The notes beneath the pieces are model-generated. The model ran no database searches. It was not told the DNA's origin and was given only the letters and a program-made list of their open reading frames with translations. Position numbers and translations under genes: made by a program. A DNA stretch of 64,000 nucleotides, taken from positions 3,348,001-3,412,000 of the forward strand of contig NZ_CP065373.1 in the NCBI RefSeq assembly GCF_015710575.1, read 5' to 3'. This document shows positions 27,392 to 35,723 of this stretch, one piece after another (position 1 is the first letter of the stretch; the number at the start of each line of letters is the position of its first letter). This DNA is from Mycolicibacterium mengxianglii (lineage in GTDB: Bacteria > Actinomycetota > Actinomycetes > Mycobacteriales > Mycobacteriaceae).

Positions 27392-28309
27392 ATGGAGTTC
27401 AGGCAGCTGCGTTACTTCGTGGCGGTCGCCGAAGAATTGAACATCGGCCGCGCATCCCAACGCCTGCACATCTCGGCTCCGTCGCTCTCCCAACAGATCA
27501 TCGCACTCGAGAACGACCTCGGTGTGCAGCTGTTCGACCGAAGCAGGCAAGGAGTCAGCCTGACCTCGACAGGGACAGCGCTGCTGTCCAGGACGCGGGC
27601 ACTGCTCGACAACGCCGACGATCTCAGTGAGCGTATCGCCAGCGTCCGAACAGAATCGCCAGTTCGGCTCGGGTACGTGGTGTGGTGTCCATCCGATTGG
27701 GCCGAGCGCGTCGCCGGCGTCGCGCAGATGGCCATTGACGTGTGGACGTGCCCGTCGCACATGCTGGCGGTACGGGTGGCCGAAGGCACTCTCGACTTGG
27801 CCATCTGTTGGGTGCAGACCTCGGATCTGGAAACCTTGGGTCTTGAGGCGTATCTGTTGGCGACCGAGGAAATCTCCGCGTTGAGCACAGGAGCGGACTC
27901 CTCACGAGTCGAAGCGGCCGATGCGGTGGTGTTGAGCGACAGCAGAAATGACAGCTGGTCGTCGTGGAACCGGTACGCCACCTTGTTCGCGCAGGAAACG
28001 GGCGCCGCCCTGGAAGACATCAACGACGGCGGCATCACCGGCACGGCGTTCTTCAACCATGTCCGGCGGCTCCAGAGGCCGGTGTTGAATTCTCCAGTGG
28101 GACAGTCCATGCCATCTCCGCGCGATCTACACCGGCGCCAGCTCATCGCACCCACACCGCTGTGGACGTGGTCGCTTGTCGTCCGCCGAGATTGCGACCG
28201 CCCTTCGGTACAAGCGGTCATCAAGGCGTTGATCCGGGATGTGCAGCATCCTGAGCTCACCGAAGGCCAGCATTGGTTGCCGCCTGAGGACCCGCACCGC
28301 CGGCCATAG
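27392..28309 (+). CDS. LysR-family transcriptional regulator (paralogue 2)
   Basis: The 305-residue protein has the LysR winged helix (MEFRQLRYFVAVAEELNIGRASQRLHIS, PSLSQQIIALENDLGVQLFDR) and an effector domain matching LysR-1 along its length (LGYVVWCPSDWAERVAGV; LDLAICWVQTSDLE; SWNRYATLFAQETGAA; GGITGTAFFNHVRR). The ATG at 27392 begins the conserved domain. It is divergent from the ADH-tautomerase operon. The two LysR copies share the same unusual effector-domain family and probably arose by duplication. Confidence 0.9.
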   Translation: MEFRQLRYFVAVAEELNIGRASQRLHISAPSLSQQIIALENDLGVQLFDRSRQGVSLTSTGTALLSRTRALLDNADDLSERIASVRTESPVRLGYVVWCPSDWAERVAGVAQMAIDVWTCPSHMLAVRVAEGTLDLAICWVQTSDLETLGLEAYLLATEEISALSTGADSSRVEAADAVVLSDSRNDSWSSWNRYATLFAQETGAALEDINDGGITGTAFFNHVRRLQRPVLNSPVGQSMPSPRDLHRRQLIAPTPLWTWSLVVRRDCDRPSVQAVIKALIRDVQHPELTEGQHWLPPEDPHRRP

Positions 28310-28475
28310 CGCTGCGCATCGATGCCCGCCGCAGACCGGGCGAGTCAACGCGACCCGGTCCCCCGTGTATTTCCCGACGGCAGGGATGCGGATGTCGAAT
28401 CACCGTGTCGGCCGATTCTCATGTCAATGCCGACCCATCCCTTGTGTTCTCTCCGAAATCTTTCGCGGACCTCGA

Positions 28476-29474
28476 TCACGACACTCGTGCGACCAGCTTG
28501 CCCGTATTGGAACCATTGAACAGTCGGCCGAGCGCCGTCGGCACGTTCTCGATCCCGTCGACCACGTCGATCCGGTACTTCAGCTTGCCGTTCAGATGCC
28601 AACTGATGAGTTCCGGATAAGCCTGGTCGACCAGATCTAGATGGTCCAAGACGATGTAGCCCTGAACCGTGACGCGTTTGTTGACCAAACGGCTCAAGTT
28701 CCTGAACTGGTGGCCCGTCGTGGAGTTGTACTCGGATATCATCCCGGATGCCACGACCCGTCCGAACTCGTTGATATGAAACAGAACTGAGTCCAGAACC
28801 GGGCCACCCACGTTGTCGAAGTACACATCAACGCCGTCGCCGCATACGTCAGCAAGCGCTGCAGTGAAATCACCGTGTGTGTAGTCGACCGCATAGTCGA
28901 AGCCGTACTCCTGGGTCACCCGGCGGCACTTTTGCGAACCTCCCGCGATGCCCACCACTCGCGCTCCCTGCAACTTGGCGATCTGTCCGGCCAAACTGCC
29001 GACGGCCCCCGCCGCTGAGGAAACGACGACCGTCTCTCCCGGTCGCGGACGTCCGATATTGAGCATTCCGTGGTACGCCGACAGGCCGATGTGGCCCAGC
29101 AGGCCGAAATGGGCCGTTACCGGCAGACCCGGCAGGTCCGGCAGGACGGTCAGATTCCCGCCGTCGCCGACATGGAAGGTCCTCCATCCCCACAGGCCCT
29201 GCACAAGCTGGCCCGCGACGAATGCCGCGTTATTCGATTCCTCGACGATTCCCATTGCCATACCAGGCATTACCTCGCCTATCTCAAGAGGCGGCAGATA
29301 GGATTCGTCGGTGAACCACACTCGATTCGTCGGGTCGAGCGAGATGTAGAGAGTCCGGACTCGAACCTGGCCGGGGTGCAGCTCATCCGGCAGTGGTGCT
29401 TCGACGAGCGTGAAATCGTCGGGCTGGAGCGAACCAGTGGGGTAACTGGCGATCTTCCATTGCTTGTCGATCAT
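28476..29474 (-). CDS. NADP-dependent oxidoreductase, MDR (PTGR/CurA-type)
   Basis: The 332-residue protein has the zinc-free MDR pattern of prostaglandin/alkenal reductases: SLDPTNRVWF near 47-56, GEVMPGMAMGIVEESNN, the nucleotide motif VVVSSAAGAVGSLAGQIAKLQGARVVGIAG and the C-terminal GKLKYRIDVVDGIENVPTALGRLFNGSNTGKLVARV. Reduction of an alpha,beta-unsaturated ketone or aldehyde is likely. AGGAG lies ten bases before the ATG. It overlaps the upstream NmrA-like gene by 4 bases. Confidence 0.88.
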   Translation of the reverse strand: MIDKQWKIASYPTGSLQPDDFTLVEAPLPDELHPGQVRVRTLYISLDPTNRVWFTDESYLPPLEIGEVMPGMAMGIVEESNNAAFVAGQLVQGLWGWRTFHVGDGGNLTVLPDLPGLPVTAHFGLLGHIGLSAYHGMLNIGRPRPGETVVVSSAAGAVGSLAGQIAKLQGARVVGIAGGSQKCRRVTQEYGFDYAVDYTHGDFTAALADVCGDGVDVYFDNVGGPVLDSVLFHINEFGRVVASGMISEYNSTTGHQFRNLSRLVNKRVTVQGYIVLDHLDLVDQAYPELISWHLNGKLKYRIDVVDGIENVPTALGRLFNGSNTGKLVARVS

Positions 29475-30154
29475 GCGGGCTTCTCCTGAATTGAGCCGCG
29501 GCGCTGCCCATCGAGCGCCTGGATCGCTTCGGGAATTCGACTCGGGCCGTCGCTGAGTTCGAGAACAACGCGAGAAAGTTCGGGGCGGTGAACCAGCTCG
29601 GCCAATGTGGCAGCCACGTTGTCACGAGACACGGTCGTGTGAATCAACGCCTGTGACAGCGAGACGGTGCCGCTGCCGACGCCGTCTGCGAGTTCAGCGG
29701 GGCGCAGAATCACCCAATCGAGCTCGCTGGCCGCCAGCTCGACGTCGGCCTGTTTCTTGACGGCGAGATAGTGTTCGAACCCTTCGGAGCGTGGACGCTC
29801 CCGCCAGGCTTCCGGAAACACCGATACCAGAATGAAGCGGCGGACACCGGCTGCCTGGGCAGCCGCAATGGCCTTCGACACGCCCTGGCCGTCGATACTC
29901 GTAGTCATCTCCGTGCTACCGCCACCGGCCCCAGCGGAAAACACCAGAACATCCGTGCCGGCAATCATCGAAGCCAAGTCGTCCTCGGCCATTGCCGCCA
30001 AGTCGGCATTGAACGAATCGGCACCCATGTCACGAAGATCGGTTGCTTGCTCGGGCCGCCGATGCAGGCCTCCCACGTCATCGCCGCGGTGCACCAACTC
30101 CCGCACCAGGCGGCGACCCACACCCCCGGTCGCACCTATGACAAAGACTTTCAT
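29471..30154 (-). CDS. NAD(P)-binding (NmrA/SDR-a type) protein
   Basis: The 227-residue product has the N-terminal dinucleotide motif MKVFVIGATGGVGRRLVREL and later LVSVFPEAW and WVILRPAELADGVGSG, matching atypical SDRs (SDR_a5/NmrA-like) such as YhfK/YwnB-type proteins. It may be a reductase or a redox sensor. The ATG at 30154 is ten codons inside the open frame and begins the conserved beta strand. It is coupled to the MDR gene by an ATGA overlap. Confidence 0.82.
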   Translation of the reverse strand: MKVFVIGATGGVGRRLVRELVHRGDDVGGLHRRPEQATDLRDMGADSFNADLAAMAEDDLASMIAGTDVLVFSAGAGGGSTEMTTSIDGQGVSKAIAAAQAAGVRRFILVSVFPEAWRERPRSEGFEHYLAVKKQADVELAASELDWVILRPAELADGVGSGTVSLSQALIHTTVSRDNVAATLAELVHRPELSRVVLELSDGPSRIPEAIQALDGQRRGSIQEKPA

Positions 30155-30257
30155 CCTGCCCCTCCGGTCGCCCTGCCCATCCAAAATCGCACCCCATCAT
30201 CGGCCCCGGTCCACATTCGGGAAAGAAGCAAAAGACTTCCACCAGGGAGAGAAAGCC

Positions 30258-31034
30258 TCAGGCGCGACGGCCGATTCCGGCCACCATGAGTGGCGTGCAC
30301 AGGCGGACATCCTGTGCGAACCCGGCCGCCATCGCCGCCGCCTCCTCATTCGTGACCAAGCCGGCGCCCACCAGCGCTTCACGCAGACTGTCGAACGTGA
30401 GCCTGAAGAAGTCGAACCCGGTTGAGCGGGAGTCGATGACGCGACAGCGGCCCTCCCCTCGGACATCCACCAGCCCTGCGTCGACAAGATCGCCGATGAC
30501 TTGACCGCCGTAGTTGGGCTCAAAACCCGTTCGGGCCATGAAGTCGATGACCACCTCGGCTACCCGGGAGAACGCCCCACCACTGTCGTCGATCAGCCCG
30601 AACGTGGTCCAATCCATGTCCTCGATGACCATCCAGCCACCGGGCCGCAGCGTTGCAGCCAACTTGTCCAGAAGCTCTCGACGGTCGGAAAGGTGCTCCA
30701 GGACAAGGCGGGCGTGCACCAGATCGAATTCCGCACGCGGGAACTCCTCCTCGCGAATATCCGCACGCCGCACGGTGATCAGTTCGGAATCCAGGTGATC
30801 GATGAATCGGGTATCTATGTCAATCGCCGTCACCGCGGCGCCGCGCTCAGCTATCCACTCGACGAGTGATCCACCACCGGGACCGATCTCGAGGCAGCGC
30901 CAACCCGGTCCGACGCCCAATTCGGACAACACCTGCTTGCTGCCCGGATCCCAGAGTGTTTCCAATGCTCCCAACCGGGAGCTTTCCTCGCTGGACTCAC
31001 CGCTGAACACATAGCCCGGTGTCTCATTCGTCAC
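30258..31034 (-). CDS. class I SAM-dependent methyltransferase
   Basis: The product (258 residues from GTG 31034, 289 from 31127) has motif I CLEIGPGGGSLVEW, post-I acidic AIDIDTRF, motif II FDLVHARLVLEHL and motif III LRPGGWMVIEDMD. It is a small-molecule methyltransferase of unknown substrate. The start is uncertain because neither GTG 31034 nor the upstream start has a clear ribosome-binding site; residues before 31034 do not look conserved. It forms the right border of the accessory block. Confidence 0.82.
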   Translation of the reverse strand: MTNETPGYVFSGESSEESSRLGALETLWDPGSKQVLSELGVGPGWRCLEIGPGGGSLVEWIAERGAAVTAIDIDTRFIDHLDSELITVRRADIREEEFPRAEFDLVHARLVLEHLSDRRELLDKLAATLRPGGWMVIEDMDWTTFGLIDDSGGAFSRVAEVVIDFMARTGFEPNYGGQVIGDLVDAGLVDVRGEGRCRVIDSRSTGFDFFRLTFDSLREALVGAGLVTNEEAAAMAAGFAQDVRLCTPLMVAGIGRRA

Positions 31035-31264
31035 TCGGGTGGAAACGACACAGAATTGCGATCCATTCCAATCCCACCCGCCCACAGGTACCCGGGAACG
31101 CGGCCGCCCGGACAGATTGGCCGGCAAGGGGGCAGGGGGCAGGGGCCAGCCGAATTGTCCTCGCAGCGCCGCGGATTGGTTCCTCTTGCAAACAACCCCG
31201 GCGCTGCAACTCCAGCACCCGGTAATCGACGATCAGGTTGAACCCGTCGACGGCAGCCCGCGGC

Positions 31265-31804
31265 TCAGACTCGCCGGCGCTGGTGCTCGGCGTCCAATTC
31301 GACCCGCACCACATCCAGCGCCAGGCTTTGGTTGTAGCCGCGACGCGCCAGCATCCCGACGAGCCTGCGCATCACCTTCACGTCGTCACCGTCATTGAGT
31401 GGTTCGCGCCGCAATTTGCTTTGGACCAGTTGTTCGGCGCGTAACCGCTCAGCGCCGGCGTCGATGTCTTCCAGCGCGCTGGCGATCACCTCGTCGTCGA
31501 CACCCTTGGTCCGTAGCTCAGCTGCCAACGCGCGCTTGCCTTTTCCGGCATTGGCGTGGCGCGACCGCACCCATTGCTCGGCGAAGTCGGCGTCGTCGAT
31601 CAGCCCCGCTGAGGCCAATCGGTCGAGCACCTGCGTACTGACGTCGTCGGGAAAGCCCCGCTTGGCCAGCTGGCCTTCCAGCTCGGCACGGGTACGCGCC
31701 CTCGCGGTGAGCAGACGCAGACACACTGACCGCGCCTGCTCCTCGCGAGACGGCTCCGCTGAGCCGGGTGCCTCAGAAGTCGACTGGGGCGGGTAGAACG
31801 TCAT
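31265..31804 (-). CDS. recX: regulatory protein RecX
   Basis: The 179-residue RecX modulates RecA filaments. It consists of three-helix repeats ([77 protein letters not shown]). Its start overlaps the end of recA by 32 bases, the same arrangement as in other mycobacteria, so it is co-transcribed and translationally coupled. Confidence 0.95.
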   Translation of the reverse strand: MTFYPPQSTSEAPGSAEPSREEQARSVCLRLLTARARTRAELEGQLAKRGFPDDVSTQVLDRLASAGLIDDADFAEQWVRSRHANAGKGKRALAAELRTKGVDDEVIASALEDIDAGAERLRAEQLVQSKLRREPLNDGDDVKVMRRLVGMLARRGYNQSLALDVVRVELDAEHQRRRV

Positions 31805-32816
31805 CAGCGTTCACCACAGCGCCGATACCGAGCTTCTCTTTGATCTTCTTCTCGATCTCGTTGGCCGTGTCGGCATTCTCGAGCAGGAAGTTACGGGCGT
31901 TCTCCTTGCCCTGACCGAGTTGCTCACCGTCATAGGTGAACCAGGAGCCTGACTTACGGATGAAGCCGTGTTCGACACCCATGTCGATCAGCGAGCCTTC
32001 CCTCGAGATGCCCTTGCCGTAGAGGATGTCGAACTCGGCCTGCTTGAACGGCGGCGCCATCTTGTTCTTGACGATCTTGCAGCGAGTACGGTTGCCGACC
32101 GCGTCAGTGCCGTCCTTGAGCGTCTCGATACGTCGCACGTCCAGGCGGATTGAGGCGTAGAACTTCAACGCCTTGCCACCCGTCGTCGTTTCAGGCGAGC
32201 CGAACATGACGCCGATCTTCTCGCGCAGCTGGTTGATGAAGATCGCGGTGGTATTCGAGTGGCTCAGCGCGCCGGTGATCTTCCGCAGCGCCTGGCTCAT
32301 CAACCGGGCCTGCAGGCCGACGTGGCTGTCGCCCATCTCGCCCTCGATCTCGGCACGCGGTACCAGCGCGGCCACCGAGTCGATGACCAGGATGTCGAGC
32401 GCGCCGGAGCGGATCAACATGTCGGCGATCTCGAGGGCCTGCTCACCGGTGTCCGGCTGGCTGACCAGCAGCGCGTCGGTGTCCACACCAAGCTTCTTCG
32501 CGTAATCGGGGTCGAGCGCATGCTCGGCGTCGATGAACGCGGCGATACCGCCGGCAGCCTGCGCATTGGCCACCGCATGCAGGGCCACGGTGGTCTTACC
32601 GGAGGACTCCGGGCCGTAGATCTCGACGACGCGGCCACGGGGCAACCCGCCGATACCCAAAGCGACATCCAACGCAATGGATCCGGTGGGGATCACCGAG
32701 ATGGGTTGACGAACCTCGTCGCCGAGGCGCATCACGGAACCCTTACCGTGGCTCTTCTCAATCTGCGCGAGTGCGAGCTCGAGGGCTTTCTCGCGGTCGG
32801 GGGCCTGTGGCGCCAT
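31773..32816 (-). CDS. recA: recombinase RecA (intein-free)
   Basis: The 347-residue recombinase catalyses strand exchange and co-protease activation of LexA. Walker A is GPESSGKTT, the Walker B/L1 region [12 protein letters not shown] precedes [19 protein letters not shown], and L2 has [28 protein letters not shown] without interruption, so no intein is present (M. tuberculosis recA has one). ATG 32816 is used; the frame runs on to 32876 without conserved residues. A DNA-damage promoter and a LexA box lie upstream. Confidence 0.97.
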   Translation of the reverse strand: MAPQAPDREKALELALAQIEKSHGKGSVMRLGDEVRQPISVIPTGSIALDVALGIGGLPRGRVVEIYGPESSGKTTVALHAVANAQAAGGIAAFIDAEHALDPDYAKKLGVDTDALLVSQPDTGEQALEIADMLIRSGALDILVIDSVAALVPRAEIEGEMGDSHVGLQARLMSQALRKITGALSHSNTTAIFINQLREKIGVMFGSPETTTGGKALKFYASIRLDVRRIETLKDGTDAVGNRTRCKIVKNKMAPPFKQAEFDILYGKGISREGSLIDMGVEHGFIRKSGSWFTYDGEQLGQGKENARNFLLENADTANEIEKKIKEKLGIGAVVNADDVLPAPVDF

Positions 32817-32872
32817 GGTGATGCCTCTTTCGGTAGTCGTGTTCGTGACCGGTGTTCGGTCGGTTGGTCGTG

Positions 32873-32895
32873 ACATTAGCGACGGGGACCGACAA
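32873..32895 (-). promoter_or_regulatory. LexA-independent recA promoter (RecA-NDp type)
   Basis: On the minus strand, TTGTCGGTC (32887-32895), an exact 8-base spacer and TAATGT (32873-32878) match the mycobacterial RecA-NDp consensus TTGTCRGTG-N8-TANNNT with one mismatch. This is the damage-inducible promoter class controlled by PafBC (earlier linked to ClpR/ClgR). It lies about 55 bases upstream of the recA start. Confidence 0.75.
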
Positions 32896-32924
32896 ATCTC
32901 CGTAGTCGAACTGACACCAGATTA

Positions 32925-32940
32925 GCGAACACGTGTTCGA
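32925..32940. promoter_or_regulatory. SOS (LexA) box of recA
   Basis: Read on the minus strand, TCGAACACGTGTTCGC matches TCGAAC-N4-GTTCGA with one mismatch at the last base. It lies upstream of the RecA-NDp promoter, which is the known dual layout of mycobacterial recA. Confidence 0.85.
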
Positions 32941-32965
32941 ACGCAAGCGACACGCCGTAGGGAAT

Positions 32966-33160
32966 TCACCACTGGTCGCGTGGCACATCAAAATCGGCAC
33001 ACAGCGCCCGCCACACAGTGCGTGGCTCGGCGCCATCCTCGATCGCCTGCGCGGCGGTACGGCCGCCCAAGGTCGCCAGCACGTGATCCACCAGCAGCGA
33101 CGATCCGCGCACGGAGCCGAACTGAGCGTTCACCAGTTCGTGGAATTCGGTCAGCCGCAC
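32966..33160 (-). CDS. DUF3046 protein
   Basis: This 64-residue protein (MRLTEFHELVNAQFG, ending CADFDVPRDQW) is the conserved actinobacterial DUF3046 family, the equivalent of Rv2738c found directly upstream of recA. The function is unknown. Its conserved position beside recA is the main clue to its role. Confidence 0.85.
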   Translation of the reverse strand: MRLTEFHELVNAQFGSVRGSSLLVDHVLATLGGRTAAQAIEDGAEPRTVWRALCADFDVPRDQW

Positions 33161-33180
33161 CCCACCAACTTACCCAGCCG

Positions 33181-34353
33181 TCACCGGACCACGCGCAGCG
33201 CGTTCTCGCACACCCGTACCGGATCCTCGACCCGCGCGGCCGTCGCCCCGGCCGCCACCGCGGCGTCCCGATATCGCGGCGCTGCGAGCACCTCACGCAC
33301 CGCCGTACGCAGCGCCTCCGCGGTGAGCGGTCGGATGAGCTGCCCGACTTCTTGGCGCACAACACGATTGGCGATCTCCCATTGATCGCCGCCGCCGGGG
33401 ACCACCACCATGGGCACTCCGGCCAGCAGGGTCTTGGCCACGGCCCCGTGGCCGCCGCCACAGATCATCAGGTCGGCCCGGGCCAGCAATTCGTCCTGGC
33501 GGCCCAGCCCCGCCACCGCCCAGGGCGGTAGCGCCAGCTCCCCGCCGCCGAGCCAGGACACCGCCACCCGCGCCCCCTCGGGCAGCACCTCCCCCGGCAC
33601 CAGCGTCTCGACAGCCAACTCAGCCATGCCCTGAGTGCCGGTAGTCGCCGTTGACGGCGCCACCACCACCAGCGGCCCGTCTCCCGGAGGCACGGTCAGC
33701 ACCTCCGAGGTGGGCTCGAAATGCAACGGCCCCACCACCACAGCTTCGGCAGGCCAATCGGGCCGGGGCACTTCCAGCGCGGGCAAGGTGGCGATCAACC
33801 GCCGCAGCGGGCCGGGATCCTCGGACGGCAATCCGATGCCGGCGCGGGCCTGTGCGCGTTGGCGCAGTCCCTGCTTCCATGACCTGGCCGTCAATGCCCG
33901 CATCACCGTGTCCCGGGCCCGCCCGCGCAACCCGGTACCTGGCGCCAGGCCGCTACCCAGCGGTGGCAGCCCTTTCGAGGGCCGGTAGAGCGGGTGCGGG
34001 TTGAGCTCCACCCACGGCACACCCAGCAGCTCCGCGGCCATGCCACCGCAGGCGGTGATGACGTCGGAGACCACCAGGTCCAGAGCCAGTTCCCGCAGTT
34101 GAGGCACGTTGAGCAGGGCCATGCGCGCAGCGCGGTGATGGATTTTGGCGCCCGCGTCGAGGTCGTCGTCAGCGGGATCGGGGTCCAGCCCCAGCAGTTC
34201 GACCGCGTCGATACCCGCGGCCTGCGCGGTGCGCAGCCACGCCACCCCGGTCAACAGCGTCGGACAGTGGCCGGCGGCCAGGAAGCGCAGACACAGGGCG
34301 ATAGCGGGAAACGCGTGCCCGGGGTCCGGGCCGGCGACCACGGCGACGCGCAT
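33181..34353 (-). CDS. GT1-like glycosyltransferase
   Basis: The 390-residue protein has a GT-B fold: N-terminal MRVAVVAGPDPGHAFPAIAL with a nearby AAGHCPTLLTG, and a C-terminal nucleotide-sugar region CGGGHGAVAKTLLAGVPMVVVPGGGDQWEIA, typical of MGT/UGT glycosyltransferases that act on small acceptors such as lipids or antibiotics. It equals Rv2739c by position. The acceptor is unknown. It lies 20 bases downstream of the DUF3046 gene's stop side, reading in the same direction. Confidence 0.85.
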   Translation of the reverse strand: MRVAVVAGPDPGHAFPAIALCLRFLAAGHCPTLLTGVAWLRTAQAAGIDAVELLGLDPDPADDDLDAGAKIHHRAARMALLNVPQLRELALDLVVSDVITACGGMAAELLGVPWVELNPHPLYRPSKGLPPLGSGLAPGTGLRGRARDTVMRALTARSWKQGLRQRAQARAGIGLPSEDPGPLRRLIATLPALEVPRPDWPAEAVVVGPLHFEPTSEVLTVPPGDGPLVVVAPSTATTGTQGMAELAVETLVPGEVLPEGARVAVSWLGGGELALPPWAVAGLGRQDELLARADLMICGGGHGAVAKTLLAGVPMVVVPGGGDQWEIANRVVRQEVGQLIRPLTAEALRTAVREVLAAPRYRDAAVAAGATAARVEDPVRVCENALRVVR

Positions 34354-34394
34354 CGCCCTACCCTGCCACAGCCGACAGAACTAGGCTGGCAGCC

Positions 34395-34835
34395 ATGACT
34401 GAGCAGATTGCAGATCAGAGCGCTGACGCCACCATCGCCGTGGTGGAGAAGTTCTTGACCGCGCTGCGTGACAAGGACCTCGACACCGCGGACTCACTGC
34501 TGGATGACAACCTGGTGTACGAGAACGTCGGCCTCCCGACGATCCGCGGCCGCCAGCGGGCAATGAAGTTGTTCCAGGGCATGCAGCGCCCCAGCGTGGG
34601 GTTCGACGTGAAGATCCACCGCAGCGCGGCCGACGGCAACACGGTGCTCAACGAGCGCACCGATGTACTGATCTTCGGACCGGTGCGGCTGATCTTCTGG
34701 GTGTGCGGAGTGTTCGAGGTACGCGACGGCCGAATCACGTTGTGGCGTGATTACTTCGACAATCTCGACTTCCTGAAGGCCGCCGTTCGCGGTGTCGCCG
34801 CCGCCGCAGTGCCCTCGCTGCAGCGCAAGTTCTGA
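34395..34835 (+). CDS. ephG: limonene-1,2-epoxide hydrolase-type epoxide hydrolase EphG
   Basis: The 146-residue protein has a SnoaL-like fold with the LEH catalytic set: Arg88 and Asp90 in ERTD and Asp119 in LWRD, the positions that activate water and protonate the epoxide. M. tuberculosis Rv2740 (EphG) is an epoxide hydrolase of this type, active on lipid or steroid epoxides. It is divergent from the glycosyltransferase and converges on pspM. Confidence 0.92.
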   Translation: MTEQIADQSADATIAVVEKFLTALRDKDLDTADSLLDDNLVYENVGLPTIRGRQRAMKLFQGMQRPSVGFDVKIHRSAADGNTVLNERTDVLIFGPVRLIFWVCGVFEVRDGRITLWRDYFDNLDFLKAAVRGVAAAAVPSLQRKF

Positions 34836-34848
34836 CAGCGCGGCGCGA

Positions 34849-35565
34849 TCAGGCGCGACGCAGCTGACTCAGCTCGTCGAACGCCTGCGCCCACCCCAGC
34901 AACCGGTCGGTGGCGACGGTGAGTTGCTCGCGGTAGCGCTGCTCGGACATCGGCGACGTCGGCATCGACCCGCCGTTGGCCGCGGACACCAACTGCGCTG
35001 CCGCAGTGACCATCTCGTTGTACTGGCGGACGCCGTTGCCCAATTGAGCGGTAAACGCGTTGATGGTGGGCACCAGATACGTCCGGGCGTGCGGAGTCTC
35101 GCGCACCGTGCGTTCCATCGACATCACCTCGGCGGCCGTCGCGGCCATGGTGGCGGTGGTCTGATTGGCGGCCGCGGTGAGCTCGCGGATCTCCTCCGGC
35201 GGCAACAGCCGACCGCGGTCGATCACCCCGATCAGCGACACCAGTCCCCGCTCCGAAGCCCCCAGCGCCGACATCGCCGGCCGGGCCGCCGAACCGGGTG
35301 GCGGCAGCCGCCGGGTGTTGGCGGGGCGCGGCACGGGCAGTGGCTCGGCCCGCAGGAAGCGGTAACGCAGCAGGAACAGTGTCGCCGGGAACGCGGCGCC
35401 GGCGGCGATCAGCCCGGTGATGAGCAGACCCCAGACCGGAGTACTCCACGTCGCCAGCAGCGCAGTGACCAGAATCCAGAAGGCGGACGAGAAAGCGAAG
35501 AACAGCCCGAAGCGCAATGCCCACTTGCGTTTACGCAGCTGCCGCGCCCGCGGGTCCGCCACCAC
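34849..35565 (-). CDS. pspM: phage-shock membrane protein PspM, main reading frame
   Basis: The 238-residue frame has two membrane segments (about 17-37 and 43-64, ALRFGLFFAFSSAFWILVTALL) and a soluble part with ERGLVSLIGVIDRGRLLPPEEIRELTAAANQ. It matches Rv2743c (PspM), the membrane partner of PspA in the mycobacterial envelope-stress system. The only start in this frame is a GTG pair at 35565/35562 with no ribosome-binding site, because the natural N-terminus lies in the adjacent frame (see 35559-35666). A functional full-length protein would need a frameshift, a later start, or a sequence correction. Confidence 0.85.
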   Translation of the reverse strand: MVADPRARQLRKRKWALRFGLFFAFSSAFWILVTALLATWSTPVWGLLITGLIAAGAAFPATLFLLRYRFLRAEPLPVPRPANTRRLPPPGSAARPAMSALGASERGLVSLIGVIDRGRLLPPEEIRELTAAANQTTATMAATAAEVMSMERTVRETPHARTYLVPTINAFTAQLGNGVRQYNEMVTAAAQLVSAANGGSMPTSPMSEQRYREQLTVATDRLLGWAQAFDELSQLRRA

Positions 35566-35666
35566 GCTGAGGCGGTGCGCGCCACCACTTCAGCTGCCTC
35601 GCTGGCAGAGTCAAGCCCGCGCTGCAGTAACGACCCCCACTGCCGGGAAACGGGCTTGACCGCCAC
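35559..35666 (-). pseudogene. pspM: out-of-frame N-terminus of pspM (apparent 1-base frameshift)
   Basis: From GTG 35666, with AGAAAGG 7 bases upstream, the frame reads MAVKPVSRQWGSLLQRGLDS and continues to SAWW, then runs out of homology. The other frame resumes at ADPRARQLRKRKW. Adding one C to the plus-strand CC at 35559-35560 (one G in the coding sequence) would join them as SAWWADPRARQ, as in orthologues. So a single-base deletion, or a sequencing error in a short homopolymer, separates the two parts. Confidence 0.75.
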
Positions 35667-35723
35667 GGTGCTGCCTTTCTGTTGGCTGACTTTTCTCTGC
35701 CGCTTCGCTACTGGCCGACGTCG

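Noticed and set aside
31035..31264. Minus-strand ORF between the methyltransferase gene and recX
   Set aside because: The short frame has no start with a ribosome-binding site and unusual composition; better taken as intergenic sequence.
31773..32816. Intein in recA
   Set aside because: Checked because M. tuberculosis recA has one; here the L1 and L2 regions are continuous and the protein is of normal length.
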